Positions 11,571 through 24,353 of a stretch of 64,000 nucleotides of DNA are shown here, piece by piece. Positions within the stretch are counted from its first letter, which is position 1; each line of letters begins with the position of its first letter. The notes under the pieces are model-generated. The model had not been told where the DNA came from and did no database searches. It was given only the letters and a program-made list of their open reading frames with translations. The stretch comes from Cheiracanthium punctorium (Eukaryota > Arthropoda > Arachnida > Araneae > Cheiracanthiidae), in contig JAWZYV010012520.1 in NCBI GenBank assembly GCA_038373885.1, forward strand, positions 217,962 through 281,961. The letters run 5' to 3'. The translations under genes and the position numbers were made by a program.

Positions 11571-12711
11571 GCATCCAGATGTTACAATTGCCCCCTTAAT
11601 AAAATTCAGTTAAATAATTTGGTTACCGAAGTACCACGTGTAAAAAAAAAAATTAAAGGACCCTATTATAAAGTTGTGAATAACGAAAATAATATATACG
11701 TCATTGTAATACGAAACTATTCTTGAGCAAGTCATGAAATTTTGTAGAGGATATAACGGAGGTATTTGAATTTGCTTGAACTAGTTAAAAAAAATAGTTC
11801 AAATGTTTGTTTTATTAATGGACGTTAATTAATGAATTACACACTTACGACTGGTGCTTTATTTAGATTTCACCACTTTTTGAAATATTTGGTAAGTCGT
11901 GATAATCCAAGAACTTTGCCTGATCTCAAAGACAGCATTTCACAACATGTTCGTAACATTTCCCAGAATACACTGCGGTTAGCTGTGGGACATGCTCTCT
12001 TACGATTCCAGAGGGTAGCTGACAATGATAGCCGTCCTGTTGGACAGGTTTTGTTGCAACAATATTCGTAAACTATCATAAATGCATGCAATATTTGTAA
12101 TTCATTAAAAAACGCTCCCTGGTTGCGAACATTTGAACTAATTATTTTTATTCGCTCAAACGAATCCCCATACCTTCATTATGTCCTACACAAAATTTCA
12201 CAACTTTATCAGCAATAGTTTCGTCTGTAGACTACTTTAAAATAGGGTCGTTTGATTTCGGACACCCTGTATATTGCAGAAAACTCTGCTTAGCTTTCGG
12301 CCTTGTATCTTAAAGTTCGGTGTATACGGAACTTCTAGTAATCAGTCAACCTGACAGGACGAAACACAGGTTTTATTGGTTCTAGAAATAATCTGCTATA
12401 CAAAATTCATATAGAATTATCAACCAGTAACTTGATCTGGAGCATTGAACTTATCACAGATCATTTCTCAGATACTATATTTCGCATACAAAAATATCCT
12501 TCCACAGCCTTAAAAACTCGGTGGAAACCCTCTAGCAAAATTGCCATCTGCTCCTCCGCATACAACAATGAAGATTTCACAAATAGTCTTTAAAAATTTG
12601 CTTCACAAAACAACCAAAATATTTCTTATGAAAGAGCGCACAATAAAGAGCCTTATGGCTCTCGCATATACTTTTTCTCAACAAGCAAGCTTACAACTGA
12701 ACTGAATGACA
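11571..12711 (-). repeat. Copy 2 of the duplicated 1.2-kb segment
   Basis: Same content and orientation as 8650-9844, but without the hairpin MITE and with about 30 extra bases in the left part of the nested element. A run of T with one C follows at 12745-12759. Confidence 0.75.
11634..12269 (+). mobile_element. IS630/mariner-type element remnant, long inverted repeats, copy 2
   Basis: TA flanks lie at 11632-11633 and 12270-12271, and the right end reads GGACACCCTG. Long inverted repeats enclose a transposase remnant (11832-12071) reading LPDLKDSISQHVRNISQNTL, a C-terminal block typical of this transposase group. The 636-bp copy is otherwise like the one at 8716. Confidence 0.75.
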
Positions 12712-13000
12712 ATCTACCCTCCCGTATTTATAAGTTCCGCCGTTTTTTTTTTTTTTTTCAAACTTTGAACCAATTTGCACAACATTCTAATTCGATGTCA
12801 TTTTCCATTGGTCGCGTACATAGTTGGCGTAATACTAATTTACTGCGTAATACCAATGCAATTGAAGCAAATAATACAGCTCCCATTAATTAAATCTCTC
12901 AAAATTCTGCTATGCTGGACAAATTTTTATTGAAACACTGTCAAACACTGCCAGTAATACTAATGGTACTGCGTAATACCAATACAATTCAAGGAAACAA

Positions 13001-13074
13001 CCCTACTAGTAATTTTGATCGAGTTACCATCGGCCATCTGGCCTATGATGTCCCAGGAAAAATTGCTAGTAGGG
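13001..13074. mobile_element. 74-bp hairpin MITE in tandem unit 1, target duplication AA
   Basis: CCCTACTAGTAATTTTGATC at the start and GCTAGTAGGG at the end, with AA on both sides (12999-13000, 13075-13076). The marker segment at 12861-12880 is an empty site for it. Confidence 0.85.
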
Positions 13075-13202
13075 AATACAGCTCCCATTAATTAAATCTC
13101 TCAAAATTCTGCTATGCTGGACAAATTTTTATTGAAACACTGTCAAACACTGCCAGTAATACTAATGGTACTGCGTAATACCAATACAATTCAAGGAAAC
13201 AA

Positions 13203-13276
13203 CCCTACTAGTAATTTTGATCGAGTTACCATCGGCCATCTGGCCTATGATGTCCCAGGAAAAATTGCTAGTAGGG
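13203..13276. mobile_element. 74-bp hairpin MITE, tandem copy 2
   Basis: Identical in layout to 13001-13074 and spread with the 202-bp unit, not by its own transposition. Confidence 0.85.
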
Positions 13277-13404
13277 AATACAGCTCCCATTAATTAAATC
13301 TCTCAAAATTCTGCTATGCTGGACAAATTTTTATTGAAACACTGCCAAACACTGCCAGTAATACTAATGGTACTGCGTAATACCAATACAATTCAAGGAA
13401 ACAA

Positions 13405-13478
13405 CCCTACTAGTAATTCTGATCGAGCTACCATCGGCCATCTGGCCGATGATGTCCCGAGAAAAATTGCTAATAGGG
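13405..13478. mobile_element. 74-bp hairpin MITE, tandem copy 3
   Basis: Same as the two previous copies with a few substitutions (right end GCTAATAGGG). The region 13500-14498 after it shows no gene or repeat that I recognise. Confidence 0.8.
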
Positions 13479-14498
13479 AATACAGCTCCCATTAATTAAA
13501 TCTCTCCCAATTCCGCTATGCTTGGCAATTTTATGATGAAACACCGCCAATTTGGCACCAAAAATAAGTACTCAAAATTGAAGTTAGGCAAGCGATATCC
13601 CCAATATTTAGCGAGAAACCGCCATACACTATGTTAAAAAAAAGAGGAAAACCAAAGCTCTCTATCTCAAATTCTAGTTATCTGATTTGACATGCAACAA
13701 ATGGAAATGTTAATTATTTGACCCTAGAATATGAATCTTTAACTGAATTTGACCCCAGATGCGTAGTCCACCTGTAAAATGCATATCAATATTTTCTTAA
13801 AAGCTTCTTTTCGAATTTATGGAAGGGCTGTTTTCCTCTTTCAGAGGGAATAATAAATTTTGAAATGCGTTTTATCAGGTGCAAAAACCCTTTATAACAC
13901 TGTAATACAAATATGCTTCATTTTCGGTATTTTAATATATCAGTCTTTAAAATTTCCAAACAATGTTTCAGCGTTTGTCATCGGAATTTTTAACGGCGAC
14001 AATGACTGTGGAACGTAATTCAGATTATAAATATGAAATTGTACATAAAATATTTTTCGGCTATTTTCTTATGTAGGAATGTTTTCCTCTATAAGTGTGT
14101 AGTTTACTTCAGATCTTTATTTTTACTCAAGACATTAAAAAGAGATCAATCACCCATATTTTTTTATAAATATTTCTCTCAAAATTTTTATCTTGTCAAA
14201 CTTCTGAATTTTACTGAAATTATGTATCCATCATTTAATGTCACATGTGAGCCAAACAAGGTAAAAATTGCATAAACAACATTAAAAATTTTTTAAAGCC
14301 TCTTTTATGTAGCTTAGTGAGAGTCTAAAAATAGCTCACAGAGAATGCAGTTTACATTTTTCAAGAATTTCATTCCTTTCTAAAGTAGTAATTTAAAGTC
14401 GATATTTTGATTTTCAAATTTTCATTCTTAAAGCTTAAAATGCTAGCAATTCCTTACTGAGTTTTCTATACATAAAATTTGTTTTCCAATCTACTCTA

Positions 14499-14700
14499 GG
14501 CCCCATCATGGCCGAGGGGATAAAGACACTGAACAGGCGGCTAAAGTGTGAAGGTCCCATGTTCGGGCCTATCGCGTGGCCATTGGCATAAATTACTGTA
14601 ATTTCGGGCGATTTTCTCCAGATGTAATGAGAATATCCGTTAGAACCCCTCAAATGTCTTTCATGCAAGGCATCACTCCTTAGGCAGATAGCCCACAAGT
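14499..14700 (+). repeat. tRNA-derived SINE, first family, copy 1
   Basis: The head GCCCCATCATGGCCGAGGGG holds an A-box like that of tRNA-Leu/Ser, and a B-box TGTTCGGGCCT lies near 14560. The body ends with a conserved GATTTTCTCCAGATGTAATG...GGCAGAT stretch shared with 20602 and 25563. Confidence 0.75.
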
Positions 14701-16089
14701 AGCTTTATTTAACTCACAATACTATCGATATACTTTATTTCAATTTTTAGAAATGATACACCCTTTGTCATTCATCTTCTAATTAAATTTTAACAAAGTT
14801 ACAAAGTAAAATAAAAGTTGATGAATATCTTTGCAATGAATTTTTATTTTACTTATTTCATTTTCTCTCTAGTTATTTTTATTAATTTTGTAATTTCAAT
14901 TTCTTAGTCTGATTTTCAATATTTCACAAATGCAAATTGTGCGGTATAAAATATCTGTAACATCATCCTCTGCATTTGCCTAAGGGCGTAGTTATTTTCA
15001 AGAAAATCGAGAATTAAATTCGCAATGACATTGCATAATGCTTATTCTTTCAAAGTAATCTATCCTCAGACTCAACACAAGTGGAATGGCGGGAAACGTT
15101 TTCCTGGCAATTAGCGCAAAGCCCCATTTATTTAAGTCCATTAAACAAAGTTTCTTAATACTACATTTAACACTTATGTGCATGCTATTTCATGTTGGCG
15201 TCTGTTGAATGTTTAACGTATAATGCTCGATCGCATAGCAGACTTAAACCATTCAGAATAATAGAAATGAAATTAAGTTTTCGAGAATGTAAGCGCTTCA
15301 ATGATCTATTAAGTATCCGAGATTATGTTGTGATGTCGTCACTTGAAACGTTATTTAAAATATTCATTAAGCTGAAACTTAATGATGGCGTTGTGTTTTG
15401 GAAACCGATTGCTTCGGGCACAACAGATGTGTAGAGGATTGCATTGTTATCTGCCCTTTTCACAATTGACTATTTTGCGAGATCAATTATTGAGTTGAAT
15501 CGGGGTTTAAATCGCAGTGTGGTTGAAATTGCGTTTTGCGAATGACTGTGGATTTACGGGTAAATTTGCAGAAACTATGATAAAATACATGTGGACTTAA
15601 TTGTTCAATGGCATATCGTATTAAATCTGAAAAATAGCAACATGGAAAATGTTTTGTTGAATAAACAATTTCGTTTAATTGTTGTTCAAAGACATATTAA
15701 ATCAGTAAAAAAAGCCGCATTGAAAATGTTTTGCTGACTAAACAAATTTTTGTAAAATCAACGAAATGTATTGTTAATTTAACAAAAAGTTTGTTAAAAC
15801 CAACAAATTATTGGCTTGAAATAGCGCCAGCAAATTTTTGTTGAATCTTCAAAATTTTATTGAAATAGAATGAAATAATTTTTATTGTGGACTTCGGTAC
15901 TACAAAAATTACAAAAATAACAAGAAATTATTTTAAAAGGAAAAGTAAAAAAAAAAATGTAAAAATATAACCCAAAAAGAAGAAAAAAATTACACGTGGC
16001 AATCGAATTAAAACAAATTGGAAACACATAAGCGTAGTGATTAACTCTTAGAATAATTCACTTTTGAACAGAGTATGCGTGTGTAGCAC
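14701..16089. other. AT-rich stretch without recognised genes
   Basis: Short open frames at 14998-15183 and 15192-15434 have no recognisable content. From 15590 to 15860 there are loose AACAAA/TTTGTT repeats in both directions that could be a decayed inverted-repeat element. Confidence 0.45.
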
Positions 16090-16214
16090 CAGTGGCGTAG
16101 CGAGAAATTTTTCAAGGGGAGATTACGACCACTGCAATTCATATATGTGTACATATATATCTTGTGTGTGTGTGTGTGTGAACAAAATACCAAACCCACC
16201 CAGCTACACCACTG
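16090..16214. mobile_element. hAT-type MITE, CAGTGGCGTAG ends, copy 1
   Basis: Left end CAGTGGCGTAGCGAG, right end CAGCTACACCACTG. The eight bases on each side are TGTAGCAC and TGTAACAT, matching at 6 of 8, as an old hAT target duplication would. It contains a TG microsatellite. The same family recurs at 58521. Confidence 0.65.
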
Positions 16215-16216
16215 TG

Positions 16217-16345
16217 TAACATAGATATATACAAACTATCTATATACCCATAATCTATCTATATACTAACGGAAATACTTACACATATACTATCTATATA
16301 CTAACGGAAATACTAACACATATACTATCTATATAGCTAAGGACA
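16217..16345. repeat. Minisatellite, about 35-bp unit
   Basis: ACTATCTATATACTAACGG recurs in tandem with slight changes over about 3 units. Confidence 0.7.
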
Positions 16346-16486
16346 AAAAATACATCCACACATCACTCATCAAAATCTAAATTCCAGTGGGGAAAAAAAA
16401 TCACGAATCAATCTGCTTTTTCATTTTTATTTTTTTCACTTTATCAATGGATTATCTTGGGATTTCACATTACGTAAGATAGCTAT

Positions 16487-16514
<28 letters not shown>

Positions 16515-16517
<3 letters not shown>

Positions 16518-17083
16518 ATACATAGAAAATTAAATCGAAAACACCCCCCAAGCCAGTCATTGTTAATACAACAAAAAAATTACAAAAAAATGTAAAATGC
16601 ATTGTCCTCTTCAGAGGGGGAAATGCACAATAGTACACCATAGGTTTCGAACTCACAGCCTGAGATTTTGCCAAGGTATTGTATTGTATTCAAGACTGAA
16701 GTTTGGAAAGATTGATTGAAAAGTATTAAAACAGTTTAAATATATTTGTAAAAGTGTACAATATTAACTGTAACAGGCAAATCTCAGAGGTGTGACTCCC
16801 TATCACACCTCTGAGATTTGCCTGTTACAGTTAATATTGTACACTTTTACAAATATATTTAAACTGTTTTAATACTTTTCAATCAATCTTTCCAAACTTC
16901 AGTCTTGAATACAATACAATACCTTGGCAAAATCTCAGGCTGTGAGTTCGAAACCTATGGTGTACTATTGTGCATTTCCCCCTCTGAAGAGGACAATGCA
17001 TTTTACATTTTTTTGTAATTTTTTTGTTGTATTAACAATGACTGGCTTGGGGGGTGTTTTCGATTTAATTTTCTATGTATTAT
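16515..17083. repeat. Perfect palindrome, 281-bp arms, 7-bp spacer
   Basis: Arm 16515-16795 is the reverse complement of 16803-17083. I checked the centre (spacer CTCCCTA at 16796-16802), several interior points and the outer ends, and both arms encode the same 53-residue frame. The left arm begins inside a TA microsatellite. It is either a very young inverted duplication or an assembly or read-folding artefact. Confidence 0.85.
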
Positions 17084-17460
17084 TAAACGCATGTTTTCTT
17101 TTATGCTGCTTTTTTTAAGCGCTGGATAGCATGTGAGACAACTATAATTTTGTTGTAATTTTAAATAATGTGTAACTATATATATATAATATATTTAAAC
17201 CATACAGAGCATGACATTGCACAGAAGTTTCATGATGTGTTTCAGAAGGTCATCTACTGTAAAGTAATATGTATGTGTGTGTGTGTGTGTGTGTAATTTT
17301 ATCACGGAGTGCGAATTGAAATATGTTGACAAAATTCAAATTTAAAATGTTCTCATTTTATAATACTGTTCTGTATGTTGAACGTAATGACATTGATAAG
17401 CCAATCACGAAGAACCTACGGCTATGACTGTATGAACACTGGCACAGTCTGCATGACAAA

Positions 17461-17990
17461 GTGTTGGCGTTACGTTTACCCGTACGCTGTTCTGTAAAAA
17501 AGTATAGCACTATGTGTTGCAAATCCACTGCAAAACATGTGGATAAACTTAACATCAACATCACAACGTGTTGTAAATCCACAGCACAACGTGTGGATAA
17601 CCGTAACGCCAACATCATAACGTGTTATAAATCCACAACATAACATGTGGATAAACGTAACGCCAACATTACAACGTTTTGGCGTTATGATTACCCACAC
17701 GTTGTGCTGTAAAATAGTACAGCACTGTGTGTTGTAAATCCCCTGCACACCATGTGGATAAACTTAGCACTAACATCACAACGTGTTGTAAATCCACAGC
17801 ACAATATGTGGATAAACGTAACGCCAACATTAATAAAACGTGTTGGCATTATAATTACCCACACGTTGTGCTGTAAAATAGTACAGCACTGTGTGTTGTA
17901 AATCCACTGCACACCATGTGGATAAACGTAATGCAAACATCACAACGTGTTGGCGATATGATTACCCACACTTTGTGCTGTAATAATTTT
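17461..17990. repeat. Complex minisatellite built from GTGTTG/CACAAC and GTGGATAAAC motifs
   Basis: Units of about 54 bp (AACGTAACGCCAACATCACA and neighbours) are nested in a longer period. The block GTGCTGTAAAATAGTACAGC occurs at about 17704 and 17868, 164 bp apart. Many short palindromes are included. A TG microsatellite lies at 17274-17294. Open frames here are by-products of the repeat. Confidence 0.75.
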
Positions 17991-17999
17991 TTTCAGTGC

Positions 18000-19869
18000 A
18001 TACACCAACATGATGCATGTTCAGAATACTGTGCTTAATTTCTTAATGATTTTTTTTAACAAAGAAACAAGTGCAAATGCTTCATGTATTCTTCATTACC
18101 ACCCTTCATTGTTCCGCATTTATGAAGTTTTAAAGCATTTTCAAAAACTGTAAGGACGAAAACACTTCCTTATTCCAGAAAACTAGTCTCCTCCCGGATA
18201 TACTTCTATCATTTGGGACAGTGTGGCGATAGCATCTGAATGCAGGCCATAATGCAAAATACTCCTTCAGATGAGTCTTCAAAGAAATGATTCTAATTTC
18301 GCAGTGAGTGGTCTGTTCCTTATGTTGAAAATACTTTTATTGCGTGGAAATAGGTAAGTGTTTTATCTCAAAATTACTTTTTTATTGGAGTTGGATAGCT
18401 TGTTTTTCCTATATAACATGCGGTTAAAGTCCGACTAGGAATTGCTCTTTTCTGGTTATGTAAAAGGAAAATACCTGAACATTTAAAAAAATGCTTTTAT
18501 TATATTCATGGGCGAAGCACTTTTTGTATGTCATATACGGAGTGAAGTGTCTATTACACTTTTAGAAAAGTATACTGCCTTATACTTGGCGCAATGATTT
18601 TAAATGTGAAAGAAGAAAATTCACTAACTGATATTAAACATATTATGATGGCAAATATATTTTGGGCATAATAATTTAGGAGTTATAAATCTTTACTCTG
18701 TAAAGTGTTATAACGATGAATTTTTTCTAATAGCGACACCCGCAGTGCTCTTTCTTATTGTTATTTTTCCCATCGTCGTTCCTAAATATTTGTATTTTTG
18801 CCTTTATACATGGCAAAATACAATAAGCATGCTCAAATTGAGTTTAAATTTCACTGTTTCGTAACACCAAAATAAAATGTATCGATTTTTATCTAAATAT
18901 TTGTTTCATTAAGATATTAATACTAGAATGTCAGTTTCTATTACTTTCGAGATGAAAACTGCAATTTGACTAACTGCGATTATATGTTCATTATGGATCT
19001 TCTTATGATCCAAATATTTAACTATTAATGATTTTCATGTTTACCTTCTAAAATAAATCTTAAATTTAAATAAGTAATTATTTTGTCCACCTATAATTAG
19101 TGAGAAAAATGAACTCGAAATGGAAGTTGTACAAAAATAGTTATTCTGACCCCACAATTTTAACTTGGAATTTTTAAAAGGAAATGGTGTTGAACAAAAT
19201 CTAATGTAGTATAATTAACATTTATTAAATATGGAAGTACATTTATTTTGAAATAAATAGCTGCAATACTGAGAACTCATCATCTTCATTTCAAAAATTG
19301 ACTGTTTACTATTTTTTTATATAATTTAACGAATGAAATTACTATAAAAATAATTATAATTTGTTCTTAGAGATTCTTTTAGGATATGTATACTCGTATA
19401 AAAAGCAAATTTCTTGTTCAATAAGTGCGAAAATGTAACTTGGAGCAGAAGGTAATAAATAAGCAGCAAAAAGCAACGTATAAGAGCACCATTAGAAAAA
19501 TAAAGGTAGGATACGGTTTTCGTAATGTATGACATGCCAATTTTAATTCTAGACTAATCTGACTGACTGACTGACTGAGGGAATTTTAGTGGAGCGCCTA
19601 TTATCTAGGAGCTAATCTCCAGTATGATGTAGTGTATTCTTGTCTTGTATTCACTTGTGTTAATTTCTAGACTAATCATAGAAAAATTTCTGTTTATATA
19701 GAAAAAATAGGGATTAAAGATAGTGTATACGAGGGCCAATGGGAAAGCAAATCTATAAGAGGGTTCTTTGGAGGGCTAATAGGAAAACGGGAAATTAAGG
19801 CGGCTGAGAACAGTGGGAATTCCTATATTCAGAAAGGGGAGGGGAAGAGAGACAGCGAAATCATCATTA
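18000..19869. other. AT-rich stretch; GACT microsatellite near 19560-19578
   Basis: No gene recognised. A short (GACT)n run occurs at 19560-19578. The part after 19700 may already belong to the decayed Penelope-like element to its right. Confidence 0.4.
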
Positions 19870-20270
19870 ACAGGACTATTTATGTTTTTGCGAAAACTAA
19901 AATCCTCAAGTGTTTCTGGTGCTTCAAAGATTCCATTGACATTTTGAATTCATGGGGTATTTACAATATCAATTGTATGTGTGGTGTACCTTATACCGGA
20001 CAAACTGAACTTTGCCCTTAAACTTACAATTAAGGAGCACATACTTCTTGCAAAAACATGAAAACAACCAGTCTACCATCACTAAACATATTTAGGATGG
20101 CAGCTATATTTTAGACTACAGTTGAGCTAAACTCAATTGCAAACCCTGTTCTTCCTAGTAAATTAGATTTTCTTGAAGCTTTCGATAGCCAGAGAAACAC
20201 AAATAGTCTTGTTAATGCTGATTCCTACTTTGACAAAATTTGCTCTGTTTATTTAGACATTCTGAATTAT
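19870..20270 (+). pseudogene. Penelope-like element relic with GIY-YIG endonuclease block
   Basis: Translation gives GVYNINCMCGVPYTGQT, which matches the start of the GIY-YIG endonuclease of Penelope-like retroelements (GIY...C.CG..Y.GQT). After frameshifts come a KEH block and then LDFLEAFDSQRNTNSLVN, the usual end of that domain. Stops break it throughout and no reverse transcriptase is left. Confidence 0.65.
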
Positions 20271-20601
20271 GGCGGAATGCCATACCTTTCGAAACAGTCC
20301 TTTACCTTACTTTTTTGTATTGGAGCTCTCATACTTTATTAAACTTGCTATCACCCGTATAAAAACTGTTACAATTAATTTTGCCAATTTTACTAGAATA
20401 TTTTTGTCCACGTTATGAGTAAGTGGGGTCTATTAAGCCATTATTTAAATTAAGAATCTGTTGCACCTCTTCTGAAACGCCATACTGAGATAAGTGCACA
20501 GTTATAAAACTATTTTACTTCAGTACAAAGGCGTTCGATTAAATGAATTAATAACTTATACGTAATATGAAACAACCCCATGACGTAATTCCAATTTATG
20601 T

Positions 20602-20820
20602 ACCCCACCATGGTCGAGTGGCTAAGACACTGAACATAGTAGATGGCTGAAGTGTGAAGGTCCCGGTCAGGCATATCACGCGGCTGTCGATCTAACGGTT
20701 TGTAGTTTTGGTTGGTTTTCTCCGGATGTAATATGAATACGCTTTATAACCCTTTAAATGACCTCCGCCTAAGGCACGCCATCCTAGGCAGATGCCTATC
20801 GTGTAAGCTTGCCACAACAC
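20602..20820 (+). repeat. tRNA-derived SINE, first family, copy 2
   Basis: Head ACCATGGTCGAGTGGCTAAG with a good class II tRNA A-box, a weakened B-box (GGTCCCGGTCAGGC), and the family body with GGTTTTCTCCGGATGTAAT. Confidence 0.75.
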
Positions 20821-23800
20821 ACACATTCAAAATTCCAATCGATGATTTGTCAATAAAAATCACACTGCATTTGAATGGCTTTGATATTTCGAAATACAAT
20901 CTTTTTTATAAAGGCCCATAACTGCTTAGTCATAAGAATTATTAATTATAACTTCCAATACAAAATAATTAACTCTTTAATACGCGTGTAGTGTAAAAGT
21001 AAACGAAGCAATTATCGACTTCCAACAATTCTGATCCTCAAAGAATGACCCGAGAAAAATGTATTTGGTTAAAGATTACACACCCTGTTGAGTTCACAAT
21101 GAAAATATTTGACTTTCGGGTGAACAATTACATCCAGTTTTTAAACGCTCCGCAGTGTTAATGAATGTACCTATCTTAATAACATCCTCAAATAAATGTA
21201 TGAGTATCACGATTGGCTGAGCGCAAACAAGAATAATGAAAGATCTAGAAAAATAAAAAATGGCGTCCTAGAATCCATTCTCTCAGCAAACTGAAATGAA
21301 TATAAATTACCCTTCCGAATAAAAGAATTCATTACCGCTGGTAGTTATATCATTGAGAAAATTTTATTGTGTTTTAATATGTGAATATAGAGTTTGTTTT
21401 AAGTTTTGGATGCAGTCATGTTTTTCTTTCGTACAGTTTCGTTTAAAAAGATTGCTGGGTTAATTGTCTGATACAGTTAAATTAATGAACTCGAAAAATT
21501 TTAAGTAAAAGGATATTTTTATTAAAATTGAATTTTTACATGTTTACAATTATGACTGTATATTTTTTAAGAACTGAAAATTATATCACGCAGATTTATA
21601 ATTTTAGAAAAGCTCATTATACAAGTAATAATTTTAAGTCTTCCATGTTTGATAAATAGTTATCAAATAGTTGACATCAGATGACAGTATTGTTTCATAT
21701 AGTTATTAGAATATGTGTTGAAATAGAAACAATGCATTAGATCAAGACTCCAAAATAAAATCAATTGAACACTAAACAGTGGATAAAGAACTGAAAGCAA
21801 TTCTTTTTAATCAATACCAAGTCAGGATTGTATTTAATTCGATTGTAATGAACTCATAATAGTTCTTCAGTTGCACTATTATTTGCAAATTTTGGCATTT
21901 TTCTGTGAGTTTCTGTGACGTTTTTGGCAAGTTACAAAAGAATTTGAATTCATGGTGCCTGTTTAATAAATTGGGTGTATGTTGGTGTGAAATGCACCCA
22001 ACCTCAACAAATTTTCTGTCTAGAAAAGATGATTAACCAGTAGCCTGTATTTTGCCATGGCTTCTAAACGAGATTTTCCAATTGTAGTTTCCAAAAGTAG
22101 TTACTATAGGTCAATATAATGTTTTAAATTTGAGATATTATTTTGGACTTAAGTAATATTAATTCCAAATAATATGTTAAGATTATTATAAAAGTTTTAT
22201 ACTGTTATTTTTTTTAATAGCTCTTCTTTATACCCTGCAAAGAACGGTACATGATGGCATATTAATAAACTTCATCAAAAAATGAGTTGAATCAAGAATA
22301 AATAAAAAATTACAACAGACATAATTGAAAATTATCCTCATTTCAAAACATTTCTACCATATTAAATAATATGCATGCTGCACATTTTCCTGAACCATAT
22401 TTTAAAACCTTTCCTGAGTGAACCTAACGTTTTAAATAATTCTGTACGTACCAACTAAAATAATTTTTAGATTCGCTTCTCTCCTTTGAGGGTGGTAAAA
22501 TGCAGATCAGTGCTCTGATTGCGAATTTTATAGTAGGTTATTCTACATTTAGTAAATGCGTAGAGAATTTCATGATTTAGCATTATGGAAATGAGATATT
22601 TAAATCTCGGCGGATATTTTCACATTCTGGAATGCTGTTTATGTCTGAATAATGTAGTTAAGATGTTCGGATTGGTTATTATGTTTCCATCTCGGTAGAG
22701 AGGACAGTTGATACATTTTAAGCATTTTGCAATTGAAAATTTAGAATAAGTATAATTTTTACTGATATAATTTAAGTTATTTATGTAAAAATATTGAAAA
22801 AATGAGAATAAAAATGAATCAATTGGCTGAGAATAATTTCACTTTACTAATGAAATACGATGCCAAATAATTGCCTTAACAGCCTTAAACTTTAATAAAT
22901 TCTAAGTTAAAGATATATTGACGTCCTGTTTTCAGCAGTTAATAGTGCAAATCATTAAGTTTTTTTCTGTTTAAGCTAGCCATTTGTAAGTGAATCTCTG
23001 AACCCCAAACAGGAAAGCACAGTGTGTATAATGGTTCATAGAGAGCAAATTCGACACACAGGTTCAATGTACTAAGAGCCACAAATCGTGCCATGTGGAG
23101 GTGCATCCATGAACAGAAAAATTAAAATTGGATGATTTACTCTATTAACTGCGACTCTATTAACTGCTCAGAAGCTATTAGTTTGAATGCGTGAAAATAA
23201 TTCTTGGACACCCTCTACTTTGGTGTTGTACGCTGAAAAAGTCATTTAAATCAGTATTTTTAAAACATGTTTCTCTTAACGTAGGACTTGAGATCCGATA
23301 AATCAAATAATTTTAATCATATTTAAAATATTTTTAAAAATTCGTGAAAATTGCTGTTCGATATTTAGTCGAAAGGTTAAACAGAGGTATTAGTTAATGT
23401 ATTTTTAGAGCATTGAGAATGTTTTTTTTTATTCGAAGAAAGCATGTAAATAATAATTATAGAAAGCTGATAATTATATATCAGGTACTTTTATCAAGGA
23501 TGTTCGCAAGGGGGCCTGCACCCATAATTTTAGATTTTTGTTAGTTGGATTTCAATAAATCCAGCATTTTTGTATGAATTATGCCTTTTTCATCTTTTAG
23601 GCACACTCCGAATTTTTTTTCTCACAACGCCGCTGCTAAATAAGTATATAATATTCCATGCTGGTTAAAAAAATTAATGACATTGCATTTGCCATTAGCA
23701 CAGTGAGTAGTTACAATATTAAATTATACTAAACTACGCATATACTTTTGAAATTTATATTTATAGAGAATATTATTTAATTCCTATTTAAATCAGGAGT

Positions 23801-24353
23801 ACGGTCTCGTCATCAATTCATTAATGCGTAGCCATGCATATTTTGTATTTTTTTTTAAAACACGTTCTCTGACGAATTAAAATAGAAGTCAAATTTCTTA
23901 CCTCAATTCCCCATATAAAATATAATTTTTAATAATAAATCATTCATTCGTGAATAATAAGTATTTAACGTATTTCTCTGAAACTGCGTATTTTTGGAAA
24001 AATTAGCTAGTTATTCACAAAATGGATATGGGAAATTCAGATTTCACTTGTGGCTATCGAATGACCGGCTAACGTCTTTAAAACCCGTGCATTTAAGGGT
24101 TAATTCGTTTATTAATGCTCTGATAAGGACTACGCGGATTAGAATAATGAAACGCAATTTTTTCATGTTAAGGGGAAAAAATTCCTAGAAATACCTAAAT
24201 GAAAATGATAAACATGAAAATATTTCTTTTTCGCAAGGAACTCAAATAGAAGCATCTCAAATTAAAGTGATATGTTAAAAGTAGCTTAATTTAACATGTA
24301 AGTCTACGCACTGTCTTATAAAAGAGTTTTTTTTTCATGTTTTAAACTAATGT
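20821..24353. other. Long AT-rich stretch without recognised features
   Basis: I found no open frame with protein-like content, no terminal repeats and no RNA gene in this 3.5 kb. Confidence 0.5.

Larger units (their letters stand above)
12841..13500. repeat. Tandem array, 202-bp unit, units carrying a hairpin MITE
   Basis: The marker CAGCTCCCATTAATTAAATC recurs at 12877, 13079, 13281 and 13483, an exact 202-bp period. Units 2-4 each contain a 74-bp hairpin MITE before the marker. The first unit has the same flanks (TACCAATGCAATTGAAGCAA then TACAGCTCCC) without it. The array therefore expanded after the MITE landed in one unit. Confidence 0.9.

Noticed and set aside
14499..14570. tRNA gene (also the heads at 7382, 20602, 25563, 45239 and 57362).
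   Set aside because: They have A and B boxes but no full cloverleaf, and each runs into a shared SINE body.
16483..17118. Two open frames on opposite strands encoding the same 53-residue peptide.
   Set aside because: They are a mirror effect of the perfect palindrome, not two genes.
17461..17936. Several frames of 60-90 codons with repeated His/Val/Cys patterns.
   Set aside because: They follow the minisatellite period and have no other support.
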